Source: Gammaproteobacteria bacterium
GTDB taxonomy: Bacteria; Pseudomonadota; Gammaproteobacteria; Pseudomonadales; CAMLJR01
Direction of reading: 5' to 3'
DNA length: 49,815 nt
Assembly (NCBI GenBank): GCA_029265075.1
Contig: JAJUJZ010000007.1
Coordinates: 1 to 49,815 of the forward strand
The notes below the pieces were generated by a model. The model saw nothing but the letters and a program-made list of their open reading frames with translations, made no database searches and was not told the origin of the DNA. Position 1 is the stretch's first letter, and each line of letters begins with the position of its first letter. Positions 10,464 to 18,585 of this stretch are shown here, one piece after another. Position numbers and translations under genes: made by a program.

Positions 10464-11000
10464 ATGACGACGATGAACCGACTGTTGCAACGTATCCACC
10501 AGCATGATCTCCAGCTGCTGCTGTGGCTGGATATGTCGTTTCTCGGCAATCGCACCACCACGGCGCGGCTGGCATCCCGCACCGGCGATGGCTGGCTGCA
10601 ACTGCTGCTGCCACTGACGCTCTGGTGGCTCGAGCCGGCCAGCGGTGGTCCGTTCTGTCTGCTGGTCGCTGTCGCTTTCTGCTGCGAGCGGCCACTCTAT
10701 CTGCTGCTGAAAAACAGCTGTCAGCGGCGCCGGCCACCCGAGGCCATCCCCAGCTTCCGCAGCGTAATCCGCGCTTCCGACCGTTTCAGTTTTCCCTCCG
10801 GTCACACAATGGCAGCCTTTCTGCTGGCTACGCTGGCGACATTGCACTACGGTCTGCCGGCGTTGCCACTGTTCCTGTGGGCAGCACTGGTCGGCCTGTC
10901 GCGGGTCGAACTCGGCGTACACTTTCCATCCGATGTCATCGCCGGCGCCCTGCTCGGACCAGCCATTGCGCTGGTGACTTACACGGCCATGATTTCCTGA
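10464..11000 (+). CDS. PAP2-family membrane phosphatase
   Basis: Integral membrane phosphatase of 178 aa with all three PAP2 catalytic motifs: KNSCQRRRP at residues 83-91, PSGH at 111-114, and SRVELGVHFPSD at 146-157 (His153 and Asp157). About five hydrophobic helices are visible. Family members dephosphorylate phosphatidic acid, undecaprenyl pyrophosphate or phosphatidylglycerol phosphate. The glycosyltransferase 25 bp downstream suggests a lipid-carrier or envelope glycolipid substrate, but that is inference. Confidence 0.88.
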   Translation: MTTMNRLLQRIHQHDLQLLLWLDMSFLGNRTTTARLASRTGDGWLQLLLPLTLWWLEPASGGPFCLLVAVAFCCERPLYLLLKNSCQRRRPPEAIPSFRSVIRASDRFSFPSGHTMAAFLLATLATLHYGLPALPLFLWAALVGLSRVELGVHFPSDVIAGALLGPAIALVTYTAMIS

Positions 11001-11025
11001 GACTGACGGCAGAGATTCCCGCTCG

Positions 11026-12111
11026 ATGAAAATCCTCTATGGCGTGCAGGGCACCGGCAATGGTCATATCAGCCGCGCCCGCAAGATGGCTGCGCATTTC
11101 CGCGCCCGCGGTGCTGATGTGACCTGGCTGTTTTCGGGACGCGAGCGTGACCGTCTGTTCGACATGGAGGTGTTCGGCGATTTCGAACACCGTACCGGCC
11201 TCACCATGTCGATGCAGGCTGGCCGTCTCTCTTATCGTCAGACGGTGGCAGAAGCGAAACCGCTGCGGTTCCTGCGGGATGTGGCGACGCTGGATCTGGC
11301 GCCCTACGATCTGGTTGTCACTGATTTCGAGCCGGTGACTGCGTGGGCCGCGAAACTGCGCGGCAAGCCGAGTATCGGTATCGGCCATCAGTACGTATTC
11401 GCGCACCCGGTTCCGCGCAACCCGGGCAACCCGCTTGCCAACGGCGTGCTGCGCTGGTTCGCCCCGGCCACGATCGCCATCGGCCTGCACTGGCACCATT
11501 TTGACTGTGACATTCTGCCGCCGATTATCGATACGCGACTGGCGCCTACGGGAGAACGCAGTCATACGCTGGTCTATCTGCCCTTTGAGGATCAGGCGGC
11601 CATCACCGCCCTGCTGCATCGCTTCCCCGAACAGCGTTTCGTGCAGTATGCGCCGAGCCTCAGTGACAACATCCGCGGCAATGTCGTCCTGCGAAACACC
11701 TCGTTGCACGGTTTTCGGTCCGACCTCGTGGCCGCCACTGGCGTGATCTGTAACGCCGGCTTCGAGCTGGTCAGCGAAGCGCTGCATCTCGGCTTGCCCG
11801 TGCTGGTGAAACCGGTGCACGGCCAGATCGAGCAGCTTTCCAACGCACGCGCGCTGGCACAGCTCGGCTGGGGAACGGCCGTCAATAACCTCACCGAATC
11901 CATCCTCGCCGCCTGGCTGGCGGAGCGTACCGCTGTCCAGGTGCGCTACCCCGATGTCGCGGCAGCGCTGGTCGACTGGCTGCTGAGCGGCGAATGGAAC
12001 AGCCATCATGCCTTATGGGAAACGCTCTGGGACTGCACCCGCGGGCCAGTTTCGCCGCATCAGTTCCGTGCAGCCGGGAATCGGATTTCTGCGAGAGGCC
12101 TCGCTGGCTGA
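11026..12111 (+). CDS. glycosyltransferase of the MJ1255/VC2487 family
   Basis: GT-B fold glycosyltransferase of 361 aa. It opens with MKILYGVQGTGNGHISRAR, the glycine-rich acceptor loop characteristic of this MurG-related family. The C-terminal half has the nucleotide-sugar site region ICNAGFELVSEALHLGLPVL followed by KPVHGQIEQLSNARAL. It probably transfers a sugar from a UDP-sugar to an envelope lipid or polysaccharide; the acceptor is unknown. It follows the PAP2 gene by 25 bp and the two are probably cotranscribed. Confidence 0.85.
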   Translation: MKILYGVQGTGNGHISRARKMAAHFRARGADVTWLFSGRERDRLFDMEVFGDFEHRTGLTMSMQAGRLSYRQTVAEAKPLRFLRDVATLDLAPYDLVVTDFEPVTAWAAKLRGKPSIGIGHQYVFAHPVPRNPGNPLANGVLRWFAPATIAIGLHWHHFDCDILPPIIDTRLAPTGERSHTLVYLPFEDQAAITALLHRFPEQRFVQYAPSLSDNIRGNVVLRNTSLHGFRSDLVAATGVICNAGFELVSEALHLGLPVLVKPVHGQIEQLSNARALAQLGWGTAVNNLTESILAAWLAERTAVQVRYPDVAAALVDWLLSGEWNSHHALWETLWDCTRGPVSPHQFRAAGNRISARGLAG

Positions 12112-12246
12112 CGCTGCCGTTCTCGCCTCAAAACCTTCGCCTGGAACCAGCTCTTCAGTTGCACTGACTCCCGCCTGCGCTCAGAGTAGTGAACGCTCAG
12201 GTCATCAGCACGACTAAGTCAGCATCAGGCGATCGAGGAGAGCACT

Positions 12247-12894
12247 ATGCGCGGCGCATGGCGAACAGTGGCGGCAGCTGGCCTGCTGACAGTACTCATA
12301 GGCTGCGAGTCAGCCTACTACCGCGGCATGGAACGACTCGGCATCCACAAACGGGACATTCTGGTGGATCGGGTCGAGGAGGTGCAGGAGGCCCAGCAGG
12401 AGGGCCAGGAGCAGTTCCGCTCGGCGCTGGAGCAGTTCCGGGCGCTGGTCAGTGTCGATGCCGGTGAGCTGGACGAGACTTACAAAAAGCTCGATGCGGA
12501 GTATCGCGATTCAGTCGCCGCTGCCGACCGCATCCGGGAGCGGATCAACAAGGTGGAATCGGTCGCGGAGGCGCTGTTTGATGAGTGGGAGTCGGAGCTG
12601 GGTCAGTATCAGAGCAGCGCGCTCAGGGCCGACAGCGCAGCCAGACTGCGCGAGACCCGCGAGCATTACAAGCGGCTGATGGCGGCCATGCGGCGCGCCG
12701 AGGCGCGCCTCGACCCGGTCCTGAAACCGCTGCACGATCAGGTGCTTTACCTGAAGCACAATCTCAATGCGCGCGCCATTGGCGCACTGCGCGGCGAGCT
12801 GGCCAGCATCGACGGTGATGTTGATGCGCTGGTGAAGGCGATGGAGCAGTCCATCGCCGAGGCGGACCGGTTTATTCAGCAGATGAATAAATAA
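12247..12894 (+). CDS. DUF2959-family lipoprotein
   Basis: Protein of 215 aa with a lipoprotein-type signal: a basic start, a hydrophobic run, and lipobox LIGC with Cys20. The rest is strongly charged and helical, with long heptad-like stretches (about 45-110 and 140-210) rich in Glu, Gln, Arg and Leu, so an extended coiled coil in the periplasm is likely. It matches the DUF2959 family of unknown function common in marine gammaproteobacteria. The ATG is preceded by GAGGAG at 12235-12240. It is followed by a structured convergent spacer. Confidence 0.83.
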   Translation: MRGAWRTVAAAGLLTVLIGCESAYYRGMERLGIHKRDILVDRVEEVQEAQQEGQEQFRSALEQFRALVSVDAGELDETYKKLDAEYRDSVAAADRIRERINKVESVAEALFDEWESELGQYQSSALRADSAARLRETREHYKRLMAAMRRAEARLDPVLKPLHDQVLYLKHNLNARAIGALRGELASIDGDVDALVKAMEQSIAEADRFIQQMNK

Positions 12895-12921
12895 CGCCGG
12901 ACTCGAAAAACGAAACGCCTG

Positions 12922-12970
12922 ACGAAGCTGTTCGGTGGCACCGAACAGTCGTTGCCGGGACGAGCTTCGT
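12922..12970. repeat. nested inverted repeats, convergent spacer, part 1
   Basis: Outer arms ACGAAGCT (12922-12929) and AGCTTCGT (12963-12970) pair over 8 bp. Nested just inside is GTTCGGT-GGC-ACCGAAC (12930-12946), a perfect 7-bp hairpin that can grow to 9 bp (12928-12948) at the expense of the outer stem. No T-run follows in either direction. Confidence 0.6.
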
Positions 12971-12986
12971 AGCCCGTCTTTACCCG

Positions 12987-13029
12987 CAGGGACACCCGCT
13001 TCAGAACCCCACTCAGCGGGTTATCCCTG
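12987..13029. terminator. long hairpin after the decarboxylase gene, convergent spacer, part 2
   Basis: CAGGGA (12987-12992) and ACCCGCT (12994-13000) pair with AGCGGGT (13015-13021) and TCCCTG (13024-13029) around a 14-base loop, giving 13 base pairs with a small bulge. It lies 27 bp past the decarboxylase stop and between convergent genes, so it may end or stabilise both transcripts. A T-tract is lacking. Confidence 0.5.
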
Positions 13030-13055
13030 TTGATAAAGACTCATTCGGGAGCGCG

Positions 13056-15305
13056 TTACTCTGCGCTCTCCTTTACGCAGTCGACGAAATATTCCTTGCG
13101 GCCGTTATTTTCTTCCACAACGAAACCATGGATATCGGTTTCAAAGCCGGGGAAGCGCTCATTGAAATCGCGCGCGAACTTCAGATAGCTGACGATCGTC
13201 TCGTTGAACTGTTCGCCCGGGATCAGCAGCGGAATGCCCGGCGGGTAGGGCGTAACCAGCATGGCGGTGACGCGTCCTTCGAGCTCGTCCAGCGGTACGC
13301 GTTCGACCTCGCGGTGCGCCATCCTGGCAAACGCATCAGCGGGTTTCATTGCAGGCACCATATTGGAGAGATACATCTCCGTGGTCAGCCGTGCGACATC
13401 GTTTTCCTTGTAGACGTCATGAATCTGCTGGCAGAGATCACGCAGCCCCATCCGCTCGTAGAGCGGATAGCGCGCCACGAATTCGGGCATGATCCGCCAC
13501 AACGGCTGATTCTGGTCGTAATCGTCCTTGAACTGCTGCAGCTCGGTCACCATGGTGTTCCAGCGGCCTTTGGTGATCCCGATGGTGAACATGATGAAGA
13601 ACGAGTAAAGGCCGGTTTTTTCGACGATGATGCCATGCTCGGCCAGGTACTTGGTAAGGATGCCGGCGGGAATACCCCAGTCGGAAAAATCACCGTCCAC
13701 GTCGAGGCCGGGCGTGATGACCGTTGCCTTGATCGGGTCGAGCATGTTGAAGCCTTCGGCGAGATCACCAAACCCGTGCCAGCGGTCACCCGCTTTCAGC
13801 GTCCAGTCTTCGCGCTCGGCCAGCCCTTCGTCCGAGAGGTAGTCCGGTCCCCAGACCTTGAACCACCAGTCGCTGCCCCACTCCTCATCCACCTTGCGCA
13901 GGGCGCGGCGGAAATCGAGCGCTTCGGCAATCGACTCCTCCACCAGTGCAGCGCCGCCGGGCAACTCCATCATCGCCGCCGCCACGTCGCACGAGGCGAT
14001 AATGGCGTACTGCGGGCTGGTGGACGTGTGCATCAGATACGCTTCATTGAAGGCGTGGCGATCGAGATTACGGGTTTCGGAATCCTGCACCAGAATCTGG
14101 GACGCCTGCGACAGGCCGGCCAGCAGTTTATGCGTTGACTGCGTGGAGAAAATCATCGACTGCTTGCAGCGCGGACGCTCGGCACCGATGGCGTGATAAT
14201 CACCGTAGAAATCGTGGAACACCGCATGCGGCAGCCAGGCTTCGTCGAAGTGGAGCGTGTCGATCTTGCCATCGAGCATCTCCTTGATCTCTTCGACGTT
14301 GTAGAGCACGCCGTCATAGGTGCTCTGTGTGATGGTCAGTACGCGCGGCTTGGTACCGACATCCTTCGCAAAGGGATGCGCAGCGATCTTGCGCTGGATG
14401 TTTTCCCACTCGAACTCTGCCTTCGGAATCGGACCGATGATGCCGAAGTGGTTGCGAGTCGGCATCAGGAACACCGGAATGGCACCACACATGATGATCG
14501 CGTGCAGGATCGACTTGTGGCAGTTGCGGTCGACCACCACGATGTCGTTCGGCGCCACCGTGCTGTGCCAGACGATCTTGTTGGAAGTCGAGGTGCCGTT
14601 GGTGACAAAGAAGAGATGGTCCGCCTGGAAGATCCGGGCGGCATTGCGCTCACTGGCAGCCACCGGGCCGGTGTGGTCCAGCAGCTGGCCGAGTTCGTCG
14701 ACGGCATTACAGACGTCGGCACGCAGCATGTTCTCGCCAAAGAACTGGTGGAACATGTGTCCCACCGGACTCTTCAGAAAAGCGACTCCGCCGGAGTGAC
14801 CGGGACAGTGCCAGGAGTAGGAGCCATCCGCTGCGTAATGGGTGAGCGCGCGGAAAAAAGGCGGTGCCAGTGAATCGAGATAGACACGCGCCTCCCGCAC
14901 CACGTAGCGGGCGATGAACTCAGGCGTGTCCTCGAACATATGGATGAACCCGTGCAGCTCGCGCAGCACGTCGTTCGGCAGGTGGCGACTGGTTCGGGTC
15001 TCGCCGTAAAGGAAGATCGGGATGTCCTTGTTACGGAACCGGATTTCCTTCACGAATGCGCGCAGCCCCTGAATGGCGGCCGCGCCCTGATCAGCAATGA
15101 ACTCCTCATCGTCGATCGACAGGATGAACGCGGATGCCCGGCTCTGCTGCTGGGCGAACGAGGAGAGATCGACGAAGCTGGTGACACCGATCACCTCAAT
15201 ACCTTCGCTCTCGATCGCCTTCGCGAGGGCCCGGATGCCGAAGCCGCTGGCATTCTCCGAGCGAAAGTCCTCGTCGATGATGATGATGGGAAACTGAAAA
15301 CGCAT
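13056..15305 (-). CDS. Orn/Lys/Arg decarboxylase (PLP, fold type I)
   Basis: Large inducible-type amino-acid decarboxylase of 749 aa. Residues 1-130 form the response-regulator-like wing domain (FPIIIIDEDFRSENASG). The PLP domain has HCPGHSGG (166-173), FFVTNGTSTSNK (232-243), HFDEAW (352-357) and the Schiff-base lysine K393 in STQSTHKLLAG. A C-terminal domain completes the family architecture. It resembles the beta- and gammaproteobacterial lysine/arginine decarboxylases that feed cadaverine or agmatine formation and acid or stress responses; substrate cannot be fixed from sequence alone. A GGAGG lies just before the ATG, and a 7-bp hairpin is in the 5' UTR. Confidence 0.92.
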   Translation of the reverse strand: MRFQFPIIIIDEDFRSENASGFGIRALAKAIESEGIEVIGVTSFVDLSSFAQQQSRASAFILSIDDEEFIADQGAAAIQGLRAFVKEIRFRNKDIPIFLYGETRTSRHLPNDVLRELHGFIHMFEDTPEFIARYVVREARVYLDSLAPPFFRALTHYAADGSYSWHCPGHSGGVAFLKSPVGHMFHQFFGENMLRADVCNAVDELGQLLDHTGPVAASERNAARIFQADHLFFVTNGTSTSNKIVWHSTVAPNDIVVVDRNCHKSILHAIIMCGAIPVFLMPTRNHFGIIGPIPKAEFEWENIQRKIAAHPFAKDVGTKPRVLTITQSTYDGVLYNVEEIKEMLDGKIDTLHFDEAWLPHAVFHDFYGDYHAIGAERPRCKQSMIFSTQSTHKLLAGLSQASQILVQDSETRNLDRHAFNEAYLMHTSTSPQYAIIASCDVAAAMMELPGGAALVEESIAEALDFRRALRKVDEEWGSDWWFKVWGPDYLSDEGLAEREDWTLKAGDRWHGFGDLAEGFNMLDPIKATVITPGLDVDGDFSDWGIPAGILTKYLAEHGIIVEKTGLYSFFIMFTIGITKGRWNTMVTELQQFKDDYDQNQPLWRIMPEFVARYPLYERMGLRDLCQQIHDVYKENDVARLTTEMYLSNMVPAMKPADAFARMAHREVERVPLDELEGRVTAMLVTPYPPGIPLLIPGEQFNETIVSYLKFARDFNERFPGFETDIHGFVVEENNGRKEYFVDCVKESAE

Positions 15306-15336
15306 GCAACCTCCGGCGGAGTGACAAAACCCGGCT

Positions 15337-15358
15337 CTCAGTCAGGGTCCAGACTGAG
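15337..15358 (-). promoter_or_regulatory. 5' UTR hairpin of the decarboxylase
   Basis: CTCAGTC (15337-15343) and GACTGAG (15352-15358) form a perfect 7-bp stem with an 8-base loop, about 30 bases upstream of the decarboxylase start. It would be in the mRNA leader and could affect translation or stability; the role is not known. Confidence 0.4.
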
Positions 15359-15672
15359 GCTGCCGGAGCGGAGCGGGCCGCGCGCCCGCGACCCCTCGAA
15401 TAAGCGATATTGTGGCAGTTCAGGGGGGCCGGTGCGAGTCCGGGGCGGTGCCGCGTGTCGCCAGTCGCATCATCCTGAACGGGTCAGGCACTTTGGAGGT
15501 CGTCGGCAGAGTACTGTTCCGTCACGACCGGGAACATCAGCCATCGCGGCAGAGTCATAGGCCGTCACGAAACGGTAAAGATTGCCCCGTCACAATAGCG
15601 GCACGCCCCCGGGGGTGCCTTGCCGGTTTCGCGTGACTCCGGTTATAACAATCCAGACGCCCATTGGCTGGC

Positions 15673-15688
15673 GTGTATTGAGATACAC
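15673..15688. repeat. short inverted repeat GTGTAT-TGAG-ATACAC
   Basis: A 6-bp inverted repeat with a 4-base spacer, 20 bases before the small gene's ATG and just upstream of its GAGG ribosome site. It could be an operator or an mRNA hairpin near the ribosome site. Confidence 0.4.
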
Positions 15689-15707
15689 ACAGGCGAGGGA
15701 TAAACGA

Positions 15708-15920
15708 ATGAAAACGCAAATGACTGATGTGAATGTGAAAAATCTCTGCAGCCGGAAGCTGCTGGAACTCTGCACCACGGCCGAAGTTGGTCAGGAAGAC
15801 CTGCTTGCCATCGTCGATGAGCTGCGGCAGCGCCGCCATTATCTCGACAAGCTCAGCAGCATGGACCGACTGAGCAGTCTGGCATCACTGCGCCGTCCCC
15901 ACGGCGGCACCACCCACTGA
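15708..15920 (+). CDS. small protein of unknown function (70 aa)
   Basis: The frame starts at an ATG (15708-15710) with GAGG about 11 bases upstream and encodes 70 aa, MKTQMTDVNVKNLCSRKLLE onward. Two predicted amphipathic helices (about 9-25 and 27-60, charged EVGQEDLLAIVDELRQRRHYLDKL) suggest a small helical regulator or adaptor. There is no signal peptide and a single cysteine. I do not recognise the family. Codon use is like its neighbours and the opposite strand gives no better gene. It lies 400 bp from a divergent decarboxylase and 130 bp before a J-domain gene. Confidence 0.6.
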   Translation: MKTQMTDVNVKNLCSRKLLELCTTAEVGQEDLLAIVDELRQRRHYLDKLSSMDRLSSLASLRRPHGGTTH

Positions 15921-15970
15921 ACCCCGGTCCTCAGCCAGCGCGCCCTTGTAACGCGACCGAGCCCCACCAC

Positions 15971-15976
15971 TATAAT
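15971..15976 (+). promoter_or_regulatory. likely -10 element for the J-domain gene
   Basis: A perfect TATAAT, 74 bases upstream of the J-domain gene's ATG and just after the preceding small gene. TTGTAA lies 19 bp upstream, a loose -35 match. Probable promoter of the short genes that follow. Confidence 0.45.
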
Positions 15977-16049
15977 GCCGGTTGACGGCGCGGGGGCTCA
16001 TGACCAGGGTGGCTCCTTCGCCTTACGCTGAACGGATCCGACCCATCTC

Positions 16050-16553
16050 ATGCTGCGCCTGCTGCTCGTTGTCGCCGTCATCGCGGCTTATTTCTACTTC
16101 CGGCGCGTCGCTGCCCGGCTGCCACCAGCCCAGCGGCGGCGCCTGATGTTCCGTGCCATCGTCATCGGTGCCATCGCAGGTCTCACTGCGCTGGCTGTCA
16201 CCGGACGCATGCACTGGGCTGCGCCGCTGCTGGCGGCGCTGATTCCGCTGCTTCGCGGCGTCGTGGTTCTCGCCATGCCACTGCTGGTACGGCTGCTGGG
16301 CGAGCGAGTACGGCCGCGCCCCGACCCGCACGGCCCTGCCAGCGGCGACAAGGGCCGCCAGCAGCCACCGCCCGGCCCGCGCGGCATGCAGCGTAGCGAG
16401 GCGCTGGCCACGCTGGGGCTGAGTGATCCGGTGAGCCGGGACGACATCATCCAGGCGCACCGGCGCCTGATCCAGCGCGTCCACCCCGACCGGGGCGGCA
16501 GCGACTATCTCGCCGCACGCATCAATCTGGCCAAGGATGTACTGCTGGGCTGA
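16050..16553 (+). CDS. membrane-anchored J-domain protein (Tim14-like layout)
   Basis: Protein of 167 aa with hydrophobic segments at about 1-16, 34-51 and 56-83. A Pro/Gly/basic linker (85-112) leads to a short C-terminal J-domain: ALATLGLSDPVSRDDIIQAH, then HRRLIQRVHPDRGGSDYLAARIN. The catalytic HPD tripeptide is at residues 145-147. J-domains stimulate Hsp70 ATPase, so this should recruit DnaK to the inner membrane. Membrane anchor plus C-terminal J-domain is the arrangement of Tim14/Pam18-like and bacterial DjlA-like proteins. Clients are unknown. Confidence 0.85.
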   Translation: MLRLLLVVAVIAAYFYFRRVAARLPPAQRRRLMFRAIVIGAIAGLTALAVTGRMHWAAPLLAALIPLLRGVVVLAMPLLVRLLGERVRPRPDPHGPASGDKGRQQPPPGPRGMQRSEALATLGLSDPVSRDDIIQAHRRLIQRVHPDRGGSDYLAARINLAKDVLLG

Positions 16554-16665
16554 GTTTTAGCCGCCGCTCATCGGGTCATGCCGTCAGCTCAGCCATCTGA
16601 CAGCTCTGTTTCCCGGAGGTAAACTTGGCACTATCGCAGTTGAGGCACCGGGATCCAGCCAACCG

Positions 16666-17025
16666 ATGAGCACCGTCTACGTCATCCGCAACCAGCACGG
16701 CCAGTACCTGAACAGGCAGGGCGAATGGGTCGAAGCTCAGGAAGCCCAGAGTCTTTATCGCACTGCCCATTGGGACGAGGCGGTTAACTCGGTATTTGAA
16801 GCCAGCGCTCGTGATATCACCATCCGTGCCGAAGCTGTTTCGTGCCAGCTCGATGCGCGCGGGCTGCCGCAGCTGCACAAAGAGGCACCGCAACTGCCGC
16901 TGGCTGCCGAAGCTGAACCAGAGCCGCCAGCGGCACCCGCTGAGCCTGTCCACCCTTCCGGGGACAGCGAGCTCCCCACTGCGCGAACGGAAGTGGCGGC
17001 GGAGGCACACGGCGCGGACCTCTGA
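16666..17025 (+). CDS. conserved protein of unknown function upstream of pyruvate carboxylase
   Basis: Protein of 119 aa. The first 70 residues look like a compact domain (STVYVIRNQHGQYLNRQG, then AHWDEAVNSVFEASARDI); the last 45 are Pro/Ala/Glu-rich and probably disordered. A similar small protein with YxVRNQHGxY occurs in Pseudomonas, as I recall it. A much longer open frame on the other strand (16755-17795) is judged to be the antisense of the carboxylase gene. Function unknown; it lies 104 bp before the carboxylase and shares its direction. Confidence 0.65.
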   Translation: MSTVYVIRNQHGQYLNRQGEWVEAQEAQSLYRTAHWDEAVNSVFEASARDITIRAEAVSCQLDARGLPQLHKEAPQLPLAAEAEPEPPAAPAEPVHPSGDSELPTARTEVAAEAHGADL

Positions 17026-17129
17026 GCTTCCACGGAAGACTCACTGCACCCGCAACTATTGACGCAATGGCGTGGGCGCGTTTTCATGGCTGCTGTTGCC
17101 CTCCCGGGTGGCCCTGAAGCTGAGGTCCC

Positions 17130-18545
17130 ATGATCAAGAAAGTGCTCATCGCCAACCGCGGTGAGATTGCCGTTCGCATCGCGCGCGCCTGCGCAGAGAT
17201 GGGCATCCGCTCCGTCGCGATCTATACCGAGCCCGACCGCTACTCCCTGCACGTCAAGCGCGCAGACGAGGCCTACCGGCTGGGTGACGACCCGCTCGCG
17301 GGCTATCTGAACCCGCACCGCATCGTCAATCTCGCGGTGGAAACCGGCTGCGATGCACTTCACCCCGGCTACGGCTTTCTTGCGGAAAATGCCGAGCTGG
17401 CACGCGTCTGTCAGCAGCGCGGCATCGCCTTCATCGGGCCGGCGCCGGAAGTGATCAGTGCCATGGGCGACAAGACCGAAGCACGCCGCGCCATGATCGC
17501 GGCCGGGGTACCGGTCACACCCGGCAGCGAAGGCAATCTCGCCAGTCTCGAGCAGGCCCGCGCCGAAGCCACGCGGCTCGGTTACCCGGTAATGCTCAAG
17601 GCCACCTCCGGTGGCGGAGGCCGCGGTATTCGCCGCTGCGACAACGAGACGGAACTGGAGCGCAATTACGAGCGCGTCATCAGCGAAGCGACCAAGGCGT
17701 TCGGCAGTGCCGAAGTATTTCTTGAAAAATTCATCGTCGATCCGCGTCATATCGAGGTGCAGATCCTTGCCGATCGCCACGGCAATACGGTCCACCTGTT
17801 TGAGCGCGACTGCTCCATCCAGCGCCGCAACCAGAAGCTGATCGAGATCGCGCCCTCACCGCAGCTTACGCCGGAGCAGCGCCAGCGCGTCGGCGAGCTT
17901 GCCGTGCGGGCGGCGCAGGCAGTCGGCTACGAAAACGCCGGCACGGTCGAGTTTCTGCTATCGGGTGAAGACATCTACTTCATGGAGATGAATACCCGCA
18001 TCCAGGTCGAGCATACGATTACCGAACAGATTACCGGCATCGACGTTGTGCGCGAGCAGATCCGCATCGCGGCCGGGCTGCCGCTGAGCTATCGACAGGA
18101 AGAAATCAGTCACCGCGGTTTTGCACTGCAGTTCCGGATCAACGCCGAAGACCCGCAGAACGACTTCCTCCCGAGCTTCGGCAAAATCAGTCGTTATTAC
18201 GCCCCCGGCGGTCCCGGTGTACGGGTTGATACCGCCATCTACACCGGATACACCATTCCGCCCTACTTCGACTCCATGTGCCTGAAACTGGTGGTCTGGG
18301 GACTGCGCTGGGACGAGGCACTGGAACGCAGCATCCGCGCCCTCGACGACATGCGCGTGCAGGGTGTGAAAACCACGGCGGCCTACTACCAGCAGATTCT
18401 CCAGCACGAGGTTTTTCGTTCCGGCCAGTTCGATACCGGCTTCGTCGACCGTTACCCGGAGCTGCTGAACTACTCCAACAAACGCGGTCCGGAAGAGATT
18501 GCGCTGGCGATTGCCGCAGCCATTGCTGCTCACGGCGGCCTGTGA
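17130..18545 (+). CDS. pycA: pyruvate carboxylase subunit A (biotin carboxylase)
   Basis: ATP-grasp biotin carboxylase of 471 aa. It starts MIKKVLIANRGEIAVRIARA, has the glycine-rich ATP loop KATSGGGGRGIR near 155-166, and the catalytic block EMNTRIQVEHTITEQITGIDVV. It carboxylates the biotin of its partner with bicarbonate and ATP. It is followed after 40 bp by a carboxyltransferase/biotin-carrier gene, so it is the A subunit of a two-subunit pyruvate carboxylase as in Pseudomonas and some archaea, rather than the acetyl-CoA carboxylase AccC, whose gene usually sits next to accB. The product makes oxaloacetate for anaplerosis. Confidence 0.88.
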   Translation: MIKKVLIANRGEIAVRIARACAEMGIRSVAIYTEPDRYSLHVKRADEAYRLGDDPLAGYLNPHRIVNLAVETGCDALHPGYGFLAENAELARVCQQRGIAFIGPAPEVISAMGDKTEARRAMIAAGVPVTPGSEGNLASLEQARAEATRLGYPVMLKATSGGGGRGIRRCDNETELERNYERVISEATKAFGSAEVFLEKFIVDPRHIEVQILADRHGNTVHLFERDCSIQRRNQKLIEIAPSPQLTPEQRQRVGELAVRAAQAVGYENAGTVEFLLSGEDIYFMEMNTRIQVEHTITEQITGIDVVREQIRIAAGLPLSYRQEEISHRGFALQFRINAEDPQNDFLPSFGKISRYYAPGGPGVRVDTAIYTGYTIPPYFDSMCLKLVVWGLRWDEALERSIRALDDMRVQGVKTTAAYYQQILQHEVFRSGQFDTGFVDRYPELLNYSNKRGPEEIALAIAAAIAAHGGL

Positions 18546-18585
18546 CCCTCCGTCCCACACTTTTTAAGTTCGAAAAGGTACCCGC

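Larger units (their letters stand above)
15306..15707. other. 402-bp intergenic region between the decarboxylase and a small gene
   Basis: No convincing gene. It holds the decarboxylase 5' leader with a hairpin (15337-15358), a GC inverted repeat around CCCCCGGGGG (15600-15619, one mismatch) and a short inverted repeat in front of the small gene at 15708. The promoter of the decarboxylase must lie here, but I find no clear hexamers. Confidence 0.6.

Noticed and set aside
15600-15619. GC palindrome around CCCCCGGGGG as a terminator
   Set aside because: One internal mismatch, no T-run on either side, and no gene ending nearby; left as a structural curiosity.
16755-17795. 346-codon minus-strand frame opposite the start of pycA and the small gene before it
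   Set aside because: Mostly antisense to the conserved biotin carboxylase; no domain recognised.
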